A stretch of DNA of 64,000 bases from Chryseobacterium aquifrigidense (lineage in GTDB: Bacteria; Bacteroidota; Bacteroidia; Flavobacteriales; Weeksellaceae), in assembly GCF_006716485.1 (NCBI RefSeq), contig NZ_VFPD01000002.1, positions 1-64,000 of the forward strand, given 5' to 3'. The notes below the pieces were generated by a model that searched no databases, had not been told where the DNA came from, and worked only from the letters and a program-made list of their open reading frames with translations. Positions 42,213 to 51,570 of the stretch are shown piece after piece (the stretch's first letter is position 1; each line of letters starts with the position of its first letter). A program made the translations under genes and the position numbers.

Positions 42213-42575
42213 TTATTCTGGCTTGGCCTCCTGAGACGTCGGCTTTTCTGCAGTCTTCAGCTTCTTTTCAGCCTCTGATTTTTTCTTTTCGTCTTCCTGT
42301 TTTGCCTTATTTTCTTTTTCAAGCTCTGCCTTAAGCTTATTTTCTTCTTCCTGAAGCTTTTTAGCCTGTTTTACAGAATCAATATACTGAGGAGAAGACA
42401 TTCTTATTTTCCGTGCAATATCCACTGAAACAGCTCCTGTAGAAAAGGAATCGATAGCAGTAGTATCATAACGTATTTTTACTTCCTGCTCAGCTCCGAA
42501 ACCCGGAGATTCTTTCTTGGAACAAGCTGTAAAAAGAATGGTAAAAATAAAAATCGCAGCCAGTAAATTTTTCAT
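42213..42575 (-). CDS. Small lipoprotein with charged coiled-coil tail
   Basis: 120 residues with a lipobox signal (MKNLLAAIFIFTILFTAC). A globular part of about 50 residues follows (VKIRYDTTAIDSFSTGAVSVDIARKIRMSS), then a Lys/Glu coiled-coil tail ending in PTSQEAKPE. I do not recognise a family. It starts 4 nt after the end of the upstream EEP-fold gene, so the two are cotranscribed. The tail suggests a spacer or peptidoglycan-facing segment. Confidence 0.8.
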   Translation of the reverse strand: MKNLLAAIFIFTILFTACSKKESPGFGAEQEVKIRYDTTAIDSFSTGAVSVDIARKIRMSSPQYIDSVKQAKKLQEEENKLKAELEKENKAKQEDEKKKSEAEKKLKTAEKPTSQEAKPE

Positions 42576-42579
42576 GGAA

Positions 42580-43551
42580 CTAATTTAGCAGAAATTCTGC
42601 AATTACAGGATAGTGATCTGACAATTTCACAGACTGGTCTACTTTATAGCTTAACGGAATGATGGATTTCGAAGTGAAAATATAATCAATCCTCAAAGGA
42701 ACTTTATAATCGTGAAAGCTGCTCGCACTCCCTTTTCCTGCTACCAGAAAGGCATCCTGAAGGTCTTTACCAAGATTGTAATATTCATACGAATTGGGAA
42801 CAGAATTAAAATCACCGGCCAGAATAACAGGATAAGGAGATAAATCTACCATTTTTCTGATTCTTTTGACCTGATCTTCGTGAGCCTGAAATGTGGGAGT
42901 CATATGAGAAAGCAATGTTGAAACATTTCCCAAACCTAATCCGTCAAGCTTCGTAAACATAGATTTATGAAGTCTGAAGGGTTCAAGGTATACATTAATA
43001 ATTCGGACTACCTTTCCATTAATGTCTATATCCGCATAGAATGAATTTCCACGGGCTTTTTCATCAATAAGTTCTGCCTGTCTTACAATTTTATGCTTAG
43101 TTTTAAGAATAACCGACGGATATTTTATAAGATCACGTTTTATAACGCGGTTGGTATCTTTTTCCTGTACCAGAATAATATCAGCATCCTGTGCTTTGAT
43201 ATAGTCTTTTACTTTATCCCAGCCATATTCTCCGTATTTCACATTAAAAGTCAGTACTTTAATATCCCGTATTGTTTTTAAATTTTCTGTTTTTGGAGAA
43301 AAGTTGATCCATCGTCTGATTGGATTATAGAAAATAAATGTACCTAATACAAAAGCAATCGCAATTTTTTCTTTTTTAAAGATCCAGATCAGCGTTAGAA
43401 TTATATGGGTCAGTATTAAATAAGGAAAACCAAGAGACAAAAGATTCAGGTTGCCTAAAATGTTTGGTGGAATCCATGCATTCCCCAATGTGCATAACAG
43501 CAAAACAGCAACAACGATATGTATAAATAGTAATATCTGGTTCGACTTCAT
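42580..43551 (-). CDS. Endonuclease/exonuclease/phosphatase-fold membrane protein
   Basis: 323 residues. Three N-terminal TM helices (about 1-85; e.g. ILLFIHIVVAVLLLCTLG) precede an EEP domain with VLTFNVKYG, VQEKDTNR (catalytic Glu), LAGDFNSVPNSYEY and a C-terminal SDHYPVIAEF (catalytic His). The superfamily spans DNases, sphingomyelinases and inositol phosphatases. Three TM segments plus an extracytoplasmic-looking domain suggest a phosphodiesterase or phosphatase at the membrane. The preceding gene is a close paralogue. Confidence 0.9.
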   Translation of the reverse strand: MKSNQILLFIHIVVAVLLLCTLGNAWIPPNILGNLNLLSLGFPYLILTHIILTLIWIFKKEKIAIAFVLGTFIFYNPIRRWINFSPKTENLKTIRDIKVLTFNVKYGEYGWDKVKDYIKAQDADIILVQEKDTNRVIKRDLIKYPSVILKTKHKIVRQAELIDEKARGNSFYADIDINGKVVRIINVYLEPFRLHKSMFTKLDGLGLGNVSTLLSHMTPTFQAHEDQVKRIRKMVDLSPYPVILAGDFNSVPNSYEYYNLGKDLQDAFLVAGKGSASSFHDYKVPLRIDYIFTSKSIIPLSYKVDQSVKLSDHYPVIAEFLLN

Positions 43552-43624
43552 GAAAAAACGGTCTTGGTACGGTTTTCTTTCAACAAAAATCCTACCAAGC
43601 AGACAATTTTAACTCTTTTTATGA

Positions 43625-44620
43625 TTATTTGTTCTCTGCAGAAAACTTAACTGTGACAGGATAATGATCTGAAATACTTATAGAACGGTCAACCTTATAA
43701 GATATTGCCTTTATTGATTTTGAAGAAAAAACGTAATCGATCCTTATTGGAAATTTATAGTCGTGAAAACTGGTTGCACTGCCTTTTCCAGCTGTTAAAA
43801 AAGCATCTTCAAGCCCTTCTGATAAATGATAATATTCATAAGAATTGGGAACAGAATTGAAATCCCCTGTAAGGATCACAGGGTAAGGCGAATTATCAAT
43901 GACTTCACGAATCAGATCAATTTGTTCCTGATGCTTTTTAAAGGTGGGAATCAGCCTTTTAATAACATCTTTTATTTTTTGTTCGTCGTTATCTGTATCT
44001 CCATTAAGTTTCACCATCTCTTTTTGAAAACGAAAAGGATTGAGGTAGACATCAATGAACCTGTAGGTCCTGCCATTAATTTCTATATCAGCCATCAACC
44101 CAGGAATTCTTACCCCTTCATCCTGTGGATCGATCATCTGCTGCTTAATGATTTTATGTTTGGTCAGAATTGTTAAACCTCCTCCAGGATTTGCTTTCTG
44201 ATAGCCTTCAAATTTGTATTTAATACCCGCATCCTCCTGTAAAAGAATAACATCTGCATTCTGAGATTTCAGGTAGGGTTCAACCTCTTTATTTCCTATT
44301 CTCCCAGCCCTTGTATTGAAAGAAATAACCTTTATCTCAGAGCCCGGTTTTTGATTTTGACCAGAATAGTTAACCCAACGTTTTACAGGATTTATAAATG
44401 CCAAACCCGCAAACATAAATACAAACGTCCTTTTTTTCCAGCTTAGCATCCAGAATACAGTCAGGATGATATATAGAATGATAAGAACCGGGAACCCTAA
44501 TGAAAGCAGATTAAACCATGGAAAAATCTTTGGCGGAACATAAGCGTTCAATAAAGTACCCAACAGCAGAAATAAGATTCCCAGATGGATAATCAGTACT
44601 ATAAGACGGAAAATCTTCAC
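43625..44620 (-). CDS. Endonuclease/exonuclease/phosphatase-fold membrane protein, paralogue
   Basis: 331 residues with the same layout as the gene downstream: N-terminal TM helices (LIVLIIHLGILFLLLGTLLN and others), then the EEP domain with VISFNTRAGR, LLQEDAGI, LTGDFNSVPNSYEY and a terminal SDHYPVTVKF. The catalytic Glu, Asp, Asn and His are all kept in both copies. The shared FNSVPNSYEY block and adjacency show a local duplication. It begins 9 nt after the rhomboid gene, so it belongs to the mutL-rhomboid operon. Confidence 0.9.
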   Translation of the reverse strand: MKIFRLIVLIIHLGILFLLLGTLLNAYVPPKIFPWFNLLSLGFPVLIILYIILTVFWMLSWKKRTFVFMFAGLAFINPVKRWVNYSGQNQKPGSEIKVISFNTRAGRIGNKEVEPYLKSQNADVILLQEDAGIKYKFEGYQKANPGGGLTILTKHKIIKQQMIDPQDEGVRIPGLMADIEINGRTYRFIDVYLNPFRFQKEMVKLNGDTDNDEQKIKDVIKRLIPTFKKHQEQIDLIREVIDNSPYPVILTGDFNSVPNSYEYYHLSEGLEDAFLTAGKGSATSFHDYKFPIRIDYVFSSKSIKAISYKVDRSISISDHYPVTVKFSAENK

Positions 44621-44629
44621 AATGTTATT

Positions 44630-45358
44630 TTAATTGAAACGGTACAAATGTTTTTTCCAGATTCTTGCCAGCAGCCATCCAACAAGAGCTCCTCCTACGT
44701 GAGCCAGGTGAGCAATACCTCCTCCATTTCCTGAAACCCCAAGATATATGGAAACCACAACAATAATGGGTAAAAGATATTTTACTTTCATAGGAACAGG
44801 GATAAACATGATTCCAATTTTTGCATCCGGATATAATGTGGCAAAAGCAGCTACTACTCCGAAAATAGCTCCGGAGGCTCCTACCATCGGCGTTGTTAAA
44901 ATATCTGTTAAACTTTTCAGTAATTCCCTTTGTTTGAGAACGGAACCTGTATTTCCGGTAAATTCAACACTTGCTCCGGATAAATAAGCATTTACATTGA
45001 ACCCCAGCTGATCCAGTTCGTGGGAGAACTGTTGAACTTCCACAAAATTCCATGCATTAAAAAGAAAAAAAGCCCCAAGACCACTCGCAAAGTATAAAAT
45101 GAGATATTTTTTATCACCCAATGTCTGTTCCAGAATTGGCCCAAAACTAAACAATGTCATCATATTAAACAGGATATGCATAATACTTCCGTGCATGAAC
45201 ATATGGGTAATAATTTGCCACGAATGAAAATATGGAGAAAATGGATAAAAGGCAGCAAGATACTCTACCATCTTATTTCCAATTAGATACGTTATAATGA
45301 AAATTATAACATTGATTATTATAATATTCCTGGTAATCGGCGGTATATTGTTAAACAT
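44630..45358 (-). CDS. Rhomboid family intramembrane serine protease
   Basis: A 242-residue polytopic membrane protease. It has the HMFMHGSIMHILFNM block (HxxxHxxxN), the catalytic serine in VGASGAIFG, and the catalytic histidine in AHLAHVGGALVG. About six TM helices are expected. In Bacteroidota rhomboid genes often follow mutL, as here (6-bp gap). Substrates are unknown. Confidence 0.94.
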   Translation of the reverse strand: MFNNIPPITRNIIIINVIIFIITYLIGNKMVEYLAAFYPFSPYFHSWQIITHMFMHGSIMHILFNMMTLFSFGPILEQTLGDKKYLILYFASGLGAFFLFNAWNFVEVQQFSHELDQLGFNVNAYLSGASVEFTGNTGSVLKQRELLKSLTDILTTPMVGASGAIFGVVAAFATLYPDAKIGIMFIPVPMKVKYLLPIIVVVSIYLGVSGNGGGIAHLAHVGGALVGWLLARIWKKHLYRFN

Positions 45359-45364
45359 AATTTT

Positions 45365-47161
45365 TTAAAATTTATTTTTGAAGTCGTTAAACGGAACTTC
45401 ATAAAAGCATCTTTTACCGTCCGGTAAAAATTCCGGGAAGCCTAATGCTGTAAAGTCTTTGATCAACTGTTCCGCATCTTTTTTATAAATAAAGTCAAAT
45501 CTCGACTTCGACTGCATTTTGTTCCATTGGTTATGGTAATACTGCATAAATTCATCTTCCGTCTTGTAATCCAGGATCTCAAAAAGGTTTTCCAGGAACT
45601 TCATGGCCTGGGTTTCTTTCAGTCCTTCAGGAAGTGAATCTATTCGAAGTACACTTTCATGAGCAATTTTCATGTCAAACCCTAATTCCGGAAGATATTT
45701 TTTTATCGAATTGTATTTTGTCTTTTCGATTTCATTCATATGATACTCCAGAGAGAAAAGAAGGGCATGGCTGTTTGTATTGGATTTTCTGGTGGATTTA
45801 TTTCCTTCAGAAACCAACAGTCTGTGCATTCTTCCCAAATCCAGCATTAAGGTGACATCTCCTTTATTGAAAAGCCAGTAACCGTTTGGGAGCCTCATTA
45901 AATCTTCATCAAAATCTTCATCTTCAAAAAGGTTAATCTTTGAAGGTTCTGCCGTAATATTCTGATGGTACATTTCCGTAAGGTTCTGAATTTCTTCCGG
46001 ATGTACTACATTTTTTTCTTCCAGAAACGGATTATAGTCTTTATCTACAATGATTTCAGGCATTTTAAAAACCCCGCCGCCGGAGCCTCCTCCATTTCCT
46101 TTGCTGGGAATCGGCTTATTCATCATTTCATCCAGTTCCGGATCTCTGTCGAAATCAAGGCTGGGAGAAACATTATAAATCCCTAAAGATCTTTTAATCG
46201 TTGAACGAAGCAAAGCAAAAATAAGATGCTCGTCCTCAAATTTCACTTCGGTTTTCTGTGGATGGATGTTGACATCTATTTTCTCCGGATCAAGCTCCAA
46301 GAAAAGGAAAAATGAAGGTACATATCCAGGTTGAAGAAGCCCTTCAAATGCTTCCTGTACTGCTTTATTGAAGTATGGACTTCTGAAATACCTTCCATTC
46401 ACAAAAAGGAACTGCTCGCCTCTTGCTTTCTTGGCACCTTCAGGCTTGGCAACAAAACCATGCAGTTTACACCAGATAATATCTTCTTTAATAGGAATTA
46501 AAAGCGGTTGTAATTTTCTTCCGAAAACATCTACAATACGCTGCATCTGACTTCCTTTTCTCAGCCTGAAAACGGCTTCATCATCATGGAAAAGGGAAAA
46601 CTCCAGATTCTCATGAGCTAATGCAACACGCTGAAATTCATCAATTACGTGTCTGAATTCAATATTATTATTTTTTAAAAACTTCCTTCTTGCAGGAACG
46701 TTATAGAAAAGATTTTTTACTAAGAAGTTTGATCCGTCGGCTGTCTGAACCGGGTCCTGAAACTGGAATACTCCGCCTTCGATATAAATGTTGGTTCCAA
46801 TGGAGGTATCTTTCTGTTTCGTTCTGAGTTCCACTTGAGAAACTGCTGCAATGGAAGCCAGTGCTTCACCACGGAATCCTTTTGTAGCAATCTTAAAGAT
46901 ATCTTCTGTTCCTTTGATTTTGGAGGTAGCATGTCTTTCAAACGCCATACGGGCATCTGTTTCAGACATTCCTTTTCCGTCGTCTACCACCTGAATAAGG
47001 TTTTTCCCGGCATCTCTGATGATCAGTTCAATTTTCGTTGCATCTGCATCAATAGCATTTTCCAAAAGTTCTTTCACGATGGATGCAGGCCGCTGCACCA
47101 CCTCTCCTGCTGCAATTTGGTTGGCTACATGATCCGGTAAAAGCTGAATAATATCTGACAT
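45365..47161 (-). CDS. mutL: DNA mismatch repair protein MutL
   Basis: A 598-residue GHKL ATPase coordinating mismatch repair. The start giving MSDIIQLLPDHVANQIAAGE is canonical; a longer frame adds five residues. N-terminal motifs: KELLENAIDA, VDDGKGM, TKGFRGEALASI and PARRKFLK. The C-terminal dimerisation domain is diverged. Where endonuclease-type MutL proteins have DQHAAHERxxYE, this one reads LMLDLGRMHRLLVSE. No CPHGRP motif is present near the end (LPDGKRCFYEVPF). The latent endonuclease therefore appears to be missing. It is the first gene of a run with rhomboid and EEP genes. Confidence 0.96.
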   Translation of the reverse strand: MSDIIQLLPDHVANQIAAGEVVQRPASIVKELLENAIDADATKIELIIRDAGKNLIQVVDDGKGMSETDARMAFERHATSKIKGTEDIFKIATKGFRGEALASIAAVSQVELRTKQKDTSIGTNIYIEGGVFQFQDPVQTADGSNFLVKNLFYNVPARRKFLKNNNIEFRHVIDEFQRVALAHENLEFSLFHDDEAVFRLRKGSQMQRIVDVFGRKLQPLLIPIKEDIIWCKLHGFVAKPEGAKKARGEQFLFVNGRYFRSPYFNKAVQEAFEGLLQPGYVPSFFLFLELDPEKIDVNIHPQKTEVKFEDEHLIFALLRSTIKRSLGIYNVSPSLDFDRDPELDEMMNKPIPSKGNGGGSGGGVFKMPEIIVDKDYNPFLEEKNVVHPEEIQNLTEMYHQNITAEPSKINLFEDEDFDEDLMRLPNGYWLFNKGDVTLMLDLGRMHRLLVSEGNKSTRKSNTNSHALLFSLEYHMNEIEKTKYNSIKKYLPELGFDMKIAHESVLRIDSLPEGLKETQAMKFLENLFEILDYKTEDEFMQYYHNQWNKMQSKSRFDFIYKKDAEQLIKDFTALGFPEFLPDGKRCFYEVPFNDFKNKF

Positions 47162-47180
47162 AAAAACGTAAATCAACTTA

Positions 47181-47188
47181 CAAAAATA
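47181..47188 (-). promoter_or_regulatory. -7 promoter element of mutL
   Basis: Minus-strand TATTTTTG, an exact TAnnTTTG match ending 19 nt before the mutL ATG at 47161. Confidence 0.55.
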
Positions 47189-47403
47189 GTCAATGGAAAC
47201 GGGAATTAAAATACTAAAATCGTGATTTAATATTTAATTATCAACATTTTTTCCTATTTATCCCCAACCGCTTTTTTTAATGTTTGTAATGAAGGGCGTT
47301 AGCAAGTTAATTGCTTCCATCCTAAAATTTTCATTTCAACAACGATGAAAAACAGGACAAAAACAATACATTCAGAGATATTTAAGTTAATTTTTAAGAA
47401 AAA

Positions 47404-47432
47404 TGCCCCTATTCCATGATAAAATAAGGGCA
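47404..47432 (-). terminator. Terminator of the DUF1275 gene
   Basis: TGCCCCTAT / ATAAGGGCA stem (one G-T position) followed on the minus strand by TTTTTCTT. Confidence 0.7.
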
Positions 47433-47475
47433 CTTACAGCTAGTTTATACAAAAAATTAATAGTGTGTTTATATT

Positions 47476-48303
47476 TTAATCCTCAAAGACAAGTTTTCTT
47501 TTCTTTTCTCTTTTTGGAATTCCATGGATTTTATCATACAGATAGGCAAAGAGATTCGGTTTTTTATAAATCCTGCTGTATCTGTACTTCGTGTTGAAAT
47601 GTCGGATATGGATTTTATAGGCATCATACCCGATTACAATCAACAAACATATACTGATCACATAGAACACCCTGAATTCCAGATAGTAATATGTCAAACC
47701 TGAGAATACTGCCCCCATTACGTAAGCAAGCATAATGCTCATCAGAAGTTTTGCTCTGCCAATCAGCTCTCCGTTTTTTCTGTATTTTTTCTGTGTAAAC
47801 ATAGACACCAGGATTCCTAAGTCGGTGGTTGTTCCGGTAAGGTGGGTCGTTTTCACAGAGAAGTTGGAGATACTTGCTGTTAAACCATTTTGAAGTCCGG
47901 TAGCGAAAAGCATCAATGCAACTAAATACTCTGTTTCTTCCAATGTTTTCTGGTAATAAAACTGCCCGTACACTCCTACAAACAGAAGACATATGATTTC
48001 CAGCACAATGGGCATAGAATGGGCAAAATATTTACTTTTCTTGTTAAAGTTGATCACAATAAAGTTGGATAGAAAGCTTCCGAAGAAGAACAAGAAGATC
48101 CATCCACCTACGATAGCTACCTGCGTCCAGTTTCCTTTACTTATTTCTGCGGCTAAAATCGCGTAGTGTCCCGTTACGTTCGATGTAAAAGAGAGAAATA
48201 TCAATAGGGAAGCAATGTTTATAGTACCCGCCGTAAAGGCAGTCAGCGTCCCCAACCTGATATTGTCTCCCAGTGTCCTGCTGTTACTATAATTTCTTAA
48301 CAT
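47476..48303 (-). CDS. DUF1275 (YoaK) family membrane protein
   Basis: 275 residues with about six TM helices. The N-terminal LGTLTAFTAGTINIASLLIF, the middle GLQNGLTASISNFSVKTTHL and TGTTTDLGILVS are typical of YoaK/DUF1275 proteins, whose function is unknown. The C-terminal 60 residues are basic (KRKLVFED at the end) and probably cytoplasmic. It lies 27 bp after an Usp-like gene on the same strand, suggesting a shared transcript. Confidence 0.88.
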   Translation of the reverse strand: MLRNYSNSRTLGDNIRLGTLTAFTAGTINIASLLIFLSFTSNVTGHYAILAAEISKGNWTQVAIVGGWIFLFFFGSFLSNFIVINFNKKSKYFAHSMPIVLEIICLLFVGVYGQFYYQKTLEETEYLVALMLFATGLQNGLTASISNFSVKTTHLTGTTTDLGILVSMFTQKKYRKNGELIGRAKLLMSIMLAYVMGAVFSGLTYYYLEFRVFYVISICLLIVIGYDAYKIHIRHFNTKYRYSRIYKKPNLFAYLYDKIHGIPKREKKRKLVFED

Positions 48304-48330
48304 TTTTTATTTTTTTAATTGTGTTTAATT

Positions 48331-48825
48331 CTAAACTTCGACAAAGATCTCTGCTAACCTTCCTCTTTCAGGAAGCTTTTCTCTTACCTCTACAGCAATC
48401 TCATGAGACTTCAGTTCTTTACATTTTTTGATATAAGGAATCAGATCGAATTTGCCTTTTCCTTTACTTTTGATGGATGGAGAATAATAAGCTTCTTCAA
48501 TATTTTCCGCCTTTACATATTGGTTGAATGTTCTTTGGAAACTTCCTGTAAATAGGTCACAAATAGTTTTGTTAACCAGATGTGGGTATTTATTACTGAT
48601 AATTCCAAGGGCATCACTGAACTCTGCCGGCCTGATTTTATTAAAAACAGATGTTTTGGTACTGAACAAAAGATCCCTGATGGAGTCTCCGGAATCATAC
48701 CCGGAAGTCAAAAGGATATTATATTGGTTAGGATCTTCTGATGCATCTTTCTCTTTAAGTACTTTTTTCAATATATTCAATGACTCAAGAGAGTAATCTG
48801 TTGCAATTAAAATTGTTTTAGCCAT
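48331..48825 (-). CDS. Universal-stress-protein-like protein
   Basis: 164 residues. The N-terminal AKTILIATDYSLESLNILKK fits the first beta-alpha unit of the UspA fold, where the aspartate contacts ATP in some members. The later sequence is diverged and the GxxGxxxxxxxxGS nucleotide loop is not visible, so ATP binding is doubtful. It is probably cytoplasmic. It is cotranscribed with the DUF1275 gene. Confidence 0.6.
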   Translation of the reverse strand: MAKTILIATDYSLESLNILKKVLKEKDASEDPNQYNILLTSGYDSGDSIRDLLFSTKTSVFNKIRPAEFSDALGIISNKYPHLVNKTICDLFTGSFQRTFNQYVKAENIEEAYYSPSIKSKGKGKFDLIPYIKKCKELKSHEIAVEVREKLPERGRLAEIFVEV

Positions 48826-48866
48826 GTTCTTATTATTTTGTATTGTGTTTATCTTTTTTGATGATA

Positions 48867-48874
48867 CAAAACTA
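48867..48874 (-). promoter_or_regulatory. -7 promoter element of the Usp-like/DUF1275 pair
   Basis: Minus-strand TAGTTTTG matches TAnnTTTG, 41 nt upstream of the ATG. Confidence 0.45.
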
Positions 48875-49037
48875 GAACGACCAAATTAGAAGATCTTTGG
48901 AATGGAATTAAAATGTGATTAAAGAGATTAAAATGAGATTAGAAAATTGTTAAGAGGACTTAATATAGGAAAGAATCAAGATCAAAAAAAAATGTAAAAA
49001 CTTGTCTTTCAGAACAAAACAACCAGAATAGAGATTT

Positions 49038-50450
49038 TTACTTGTTTATTTCTTCCCCTTTCTGCATACTATAGAAATTCGGGAACTTCATCTGTACGGT
49101 TGTTCCCTGATTCTCATGCGAACTTACAATCAGTTCACCGTGGTGCATTCTTACAATATTTCTCGCAAGCGGAAGGCCGATTCCGTAGCCTTCATAATTG
49201 TTCGTATTAGAAGCTCTGAAGAACGGATCGTAGATTTTATTCATTTCTACTTCCGGAATTCCGATACCATTGTCTTTTACAATAATGTAGACATCTGTAT
49301 TGGTGGCTCCCAGAGAGACTTTAACCTGCTGGAAATTAGAATATTTACAGCCATTACTGATGATATTTGCTACTGCGAGATGCAATAGCTGCTCATTCCC
49401 CTGAACTTTAAGTTTTTTCGGATTATCGGGAAGCATACTGATATCCAGATAGATATTGTTTCGGGAATCAATCCTTCTGAGAGTCTCAATAACATCCCAA
49501 AGAAGCTGGTCTATCCTCACCTTATCCATTTTCTGGATCTTTCCGTCGAATCCGGTTTGGGCAATCATTAATAATGCCTTAATCTTTTTATCAAGTTTTT
49601 CAGCTTCATCCAGAATGATCCCAAGAGTTTCTTTGTATTCATCAGCTGTTCTGCTGATGGAAAGGGCAACATCGGCTTCTCCCATGATGGATGTAAGAGG
49701 CGTTCTCAATTCGTGGGAAACATTTCCAATCAGGTGATTCTGGGTTTCGAAAGACGTTTCAATACGATTGAGCATATCATTGAAGGTATCTACCAATTCA
49801 TTGAGTTCTTTATTATCAGGTTGTGACTCCAATCTTAAGTGAAGATTTTCAGAACTTATTTCCTTTACTTTTCCAGTAATTTTTAAAATGGGTCTGAATA
49901 AAGTTTTAGACAGATAAAAAGAGAAAATCATACTAAAGAACAGAGACAGCACGATACAGGTAAGCAGGGTTCTCTTTAAAAACCCCAGATAATAAACCAC
50001 ATAATGGTTTTTAGCAGAAGCGATTGCAATATAATCTTTATCATCATATCTGAAACTCTGACCTATATAGTAGAATTCTTCATCGTTATAATTAGACTCT
50101 CCTTCTTTGATAATATTTTTAAAGAAATAATCCGGAATATGAACTTCCTGGGATATTTTTTTGAAATTGGAATCTGTAGGAACAGCAAAAACATAGTCTT
50201 TTTCCATCGGAAGCTCCTCATCATTCAAGCTGTTAAGCACATAATTTTCCGGAAGGTCGAGATGATCTTTACTTTTTTCAATCTGAACAATGGTAGCTGT
50301 TCTGATCTTCAGCAGCTCATAAAACCTCTGATGCGAAAAATTAACGATAGAAAAGTACACCAAACCACTGAACAACAATATGATGGCTGTAAAAACCAAC
50401 ATCAAAAGCACCATCGTTTTGGTCTGATTTGTAATGACTCTATTAAACAT
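49038..50450 (-). CDS. Sensor histidine kinase, HAMP-HisKA-HATPase
   Basis: A 470-residue membrane kinase: TM1 near 13-34 (MVLLMLVFTAIILLFSGLVY), a periplasmic sensor region of about 130 residues, TM2 (LLTCIVLSLFFSMIFSFYLS), a HAMP linker, the DHp box HLIGNVSHELRTPLTSIMGE with phospho-His, and a HATPase with N box NIISNGCKYS and GIGI / GYGIGLPLARNIV. It resembles CusS/ArlS-type kinases, which often sense metals or envelope stress. The response regulator gene lies 3 bp upstream on the same strand. Confidence 0.95.
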   Translation of the reverse strand: MFNRVITNQTKTMVLLMLVFTAIILLFSGLVYFSIVNFSHQRFYELLKIRTATIVQIEKSKDHLDLPENYVLNSLNDEELPMEKDYVFAVPTDSNFKKISQEVHIPDYFFKNIIKEGESNYNDEEFYYIGQSFRYDDKDYIAIASAKNHYVVYYLGFLKRTLLTCIVLSLFFSMIFSFYLSKTLFRPILKITGKVKEISSENLHLRLESQPDNKELNELVDTFNDMLNRIETSFETQNHLIGNVSHELRTPLTSIMGEADVALSISRTADEYKETLGIILDEAEKLDKKIKALLMIAQTGFDGKIQKMDKVRIDQLLWDVIETLRRIDSRNNIYLDISMLPDNPKKLKVQGNEQLLHLAVANIISNGCKYSNFQQVKVSLGATNTDVYIIVKDNGIGIPEVEMNKIYDPFFRASNTNNYEGYGIGLPLARNIVRMHHGELIVSSHENQGTTVQMKFPNFYSMQKGEEINK

Positions 50451-50453
50451 TCA

Positions 50454-51161
50454 TTATGTTTTTTTCAATACATACCCCATTCCTATCACGGTATGAATCA
50501 ATTTATTATCATCCTGGCTATCCAGTTTTTTTCTTAAATAATTTACATAAACATCTACCACATTGGTTCCCAGCTCATAATTTACTCCCCAAACTGCATC
50601 CAGAATTTCTGCTCTGGAAATTACTTTTTCAGGATTATTAAGGAAATACAACAGGAGTTTATATTCTGTTGATGTAAGAGAAATGTCTTCTCCTGCGCGG
50701 GTTACTTTCTTTGTATAATCATTCACCATCAGATCCGAAAACTGAAAAACATGTTCATTATCCGGCTCCGGTTCAGCGATTTCCTGCGGACCATTGTTGT
50801 TACTTCTTCTTAGCAAAGACTTCACACGTGCTACCAGTTCAATGAATTTGAAAGGTTTCACCAGATAATCATCTCCTCCGCTTTCCAGGCCGAGAACAAT
50901 ATTTTCAGAAGTTCCCAATGCCGTTAAAAACAAAATAGGAACACTCTGATTCGTTTTTCTTATTTCTTTACATACATCCAGACCATTCATTTCCGGAAGC
51001 ATAATGTCTAAAATTACCAGATCAAAATCGTTAGCCTGTACCAGCTGTACTCCTGTACGCCCGTCAAAAGCTACAGAAATTTCATATCCATTTTCCTGAA
51101 GTCCCTTTTTAATGAAAGATACTACACTGGTTTCGTCTTCGATAAGAATAATTTTTTTCAT
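50454..51161 (-). CDS. OmpR-family response regulator
   Basis: 235 residues from the ATG giving MKKIILIEDETSVVSFIKKG; the long frame upstream is not coding because it crosses the promoter. The receiver domain has the acidic pair ED, phosphoacceptor Asp in DLVILDIMLPEMNG, T in FLTALG and K in YLVKPF. The C-terminal winged helix ends KVISRAEILDAVWG ... VVDVYVNYLRKKLD. It is the partner of the adjacent kinase. Its targets are not visible. Confidence 0.96.
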   Translation of the reverse strand: MKKIILIEDETSVVSFIKKGLQENGYEISVAFDGRTGVQLVQANDFDLVILDIMLPEMNGLDVCKEIRKTNQSVPILFLTALGTSENIVLGLESGGDDYLVKPFKFIELVARVKSLLRRSNNNGPQEIAEPEPDNEHVFQFSDLMVNDYTKKVTRAGEDISLTSTEYKLLLYFLNNPEKVISRAEILDAVWGVNYELGTNVVDVYVNYLRKKLDSQDDNKLIHTVIGMGYVLKKT

Positions 51162-51181
51162 AAATGAAATAAGGAGTTTTA

Positions 51182-51189
51182 CAAAAATA
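51182..51189 (-). promoter_or_regulatory. -7 promoter element of the OmpR-type operon
   Basis: Minus-strand TATTTTTG, an exact TAnnTTTG match 20 nt upstream of the ATG at 51161. Confidence 0.6.
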
Positions 51190-51515
51190 GGGAAATTTTC
51201 TTGGGATGGGCAAACCTGGAATAGAGAAAGAATAAGGGAGTCTGGAAGATACAAACGATTATGCTTCCGTTCAAATGGATTAGATTTAACGCAAAATCCG
51301 CAAAGAAATTTCAATATAAAATTATACAGTGATCGCAAGGGCGTTTCACTATGCAACAATCGCGTTCTTAGCTGAATGAAGTGCCCTCGCGATCAAAAAT
51401 AAAACAGCATAATTAATAAACTTGCCAACTTTGCGTTTTTTATTTTTCCATTTTTGTATCACTTTACCTTTTTGTGAATTCCTCTTTTTACCATACAACC
51501 TATATAGAATAATAT

Positions 51516-51523
51516 TACCTTTG
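51516..51523 (+). promoter_or_regulatory. -7 promoter element of the XRE-cupin gene
   Basis: TACCTTTG fits TAnnTTTG, 47 nt before the ATG at 51571. Confidence 0.5.
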
Positions 51524-51570
51524 TTTTGAGTATAATGATGAAAAAATAATCAGGTTAAATTGCACACAGT

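Larger units (their letters stand above)
47162..47475. other. Gene-free interval upstream of mutL
   Basis: 314 bp holding the mutL -7 element (47181-47188, minus strand) and the terminator of the DUF1275 gene (47404-47432, minus strand). The rest is AT-rich with no supported gene. Confidence 0.5.
51162..51570. other. Divergent gap with inverted-repeat element
   Basis: 409 bp. It holds the minus-strand regulator promoter (51182-51189), an imperfect inverted repeat TGATCGCAAGGGCG (51330) / TGCCCTCGCGATCA (51382) enclosing about 36 bp, a tract with CAACTTTGCGTTTTTTATTTT, and the plus-strand promoter at 51516. The 51330-51395 element looks like a short dispersed palindromic repeat. Confidence 0.5.

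Noticed and set aside
51162..51359. 66-residue N-terminal extension of the OmpR-type regulator
   Set aside because: It crosses the -7 promoter and the inverted repeat; receiver domains begin at MKKIILIEDE.
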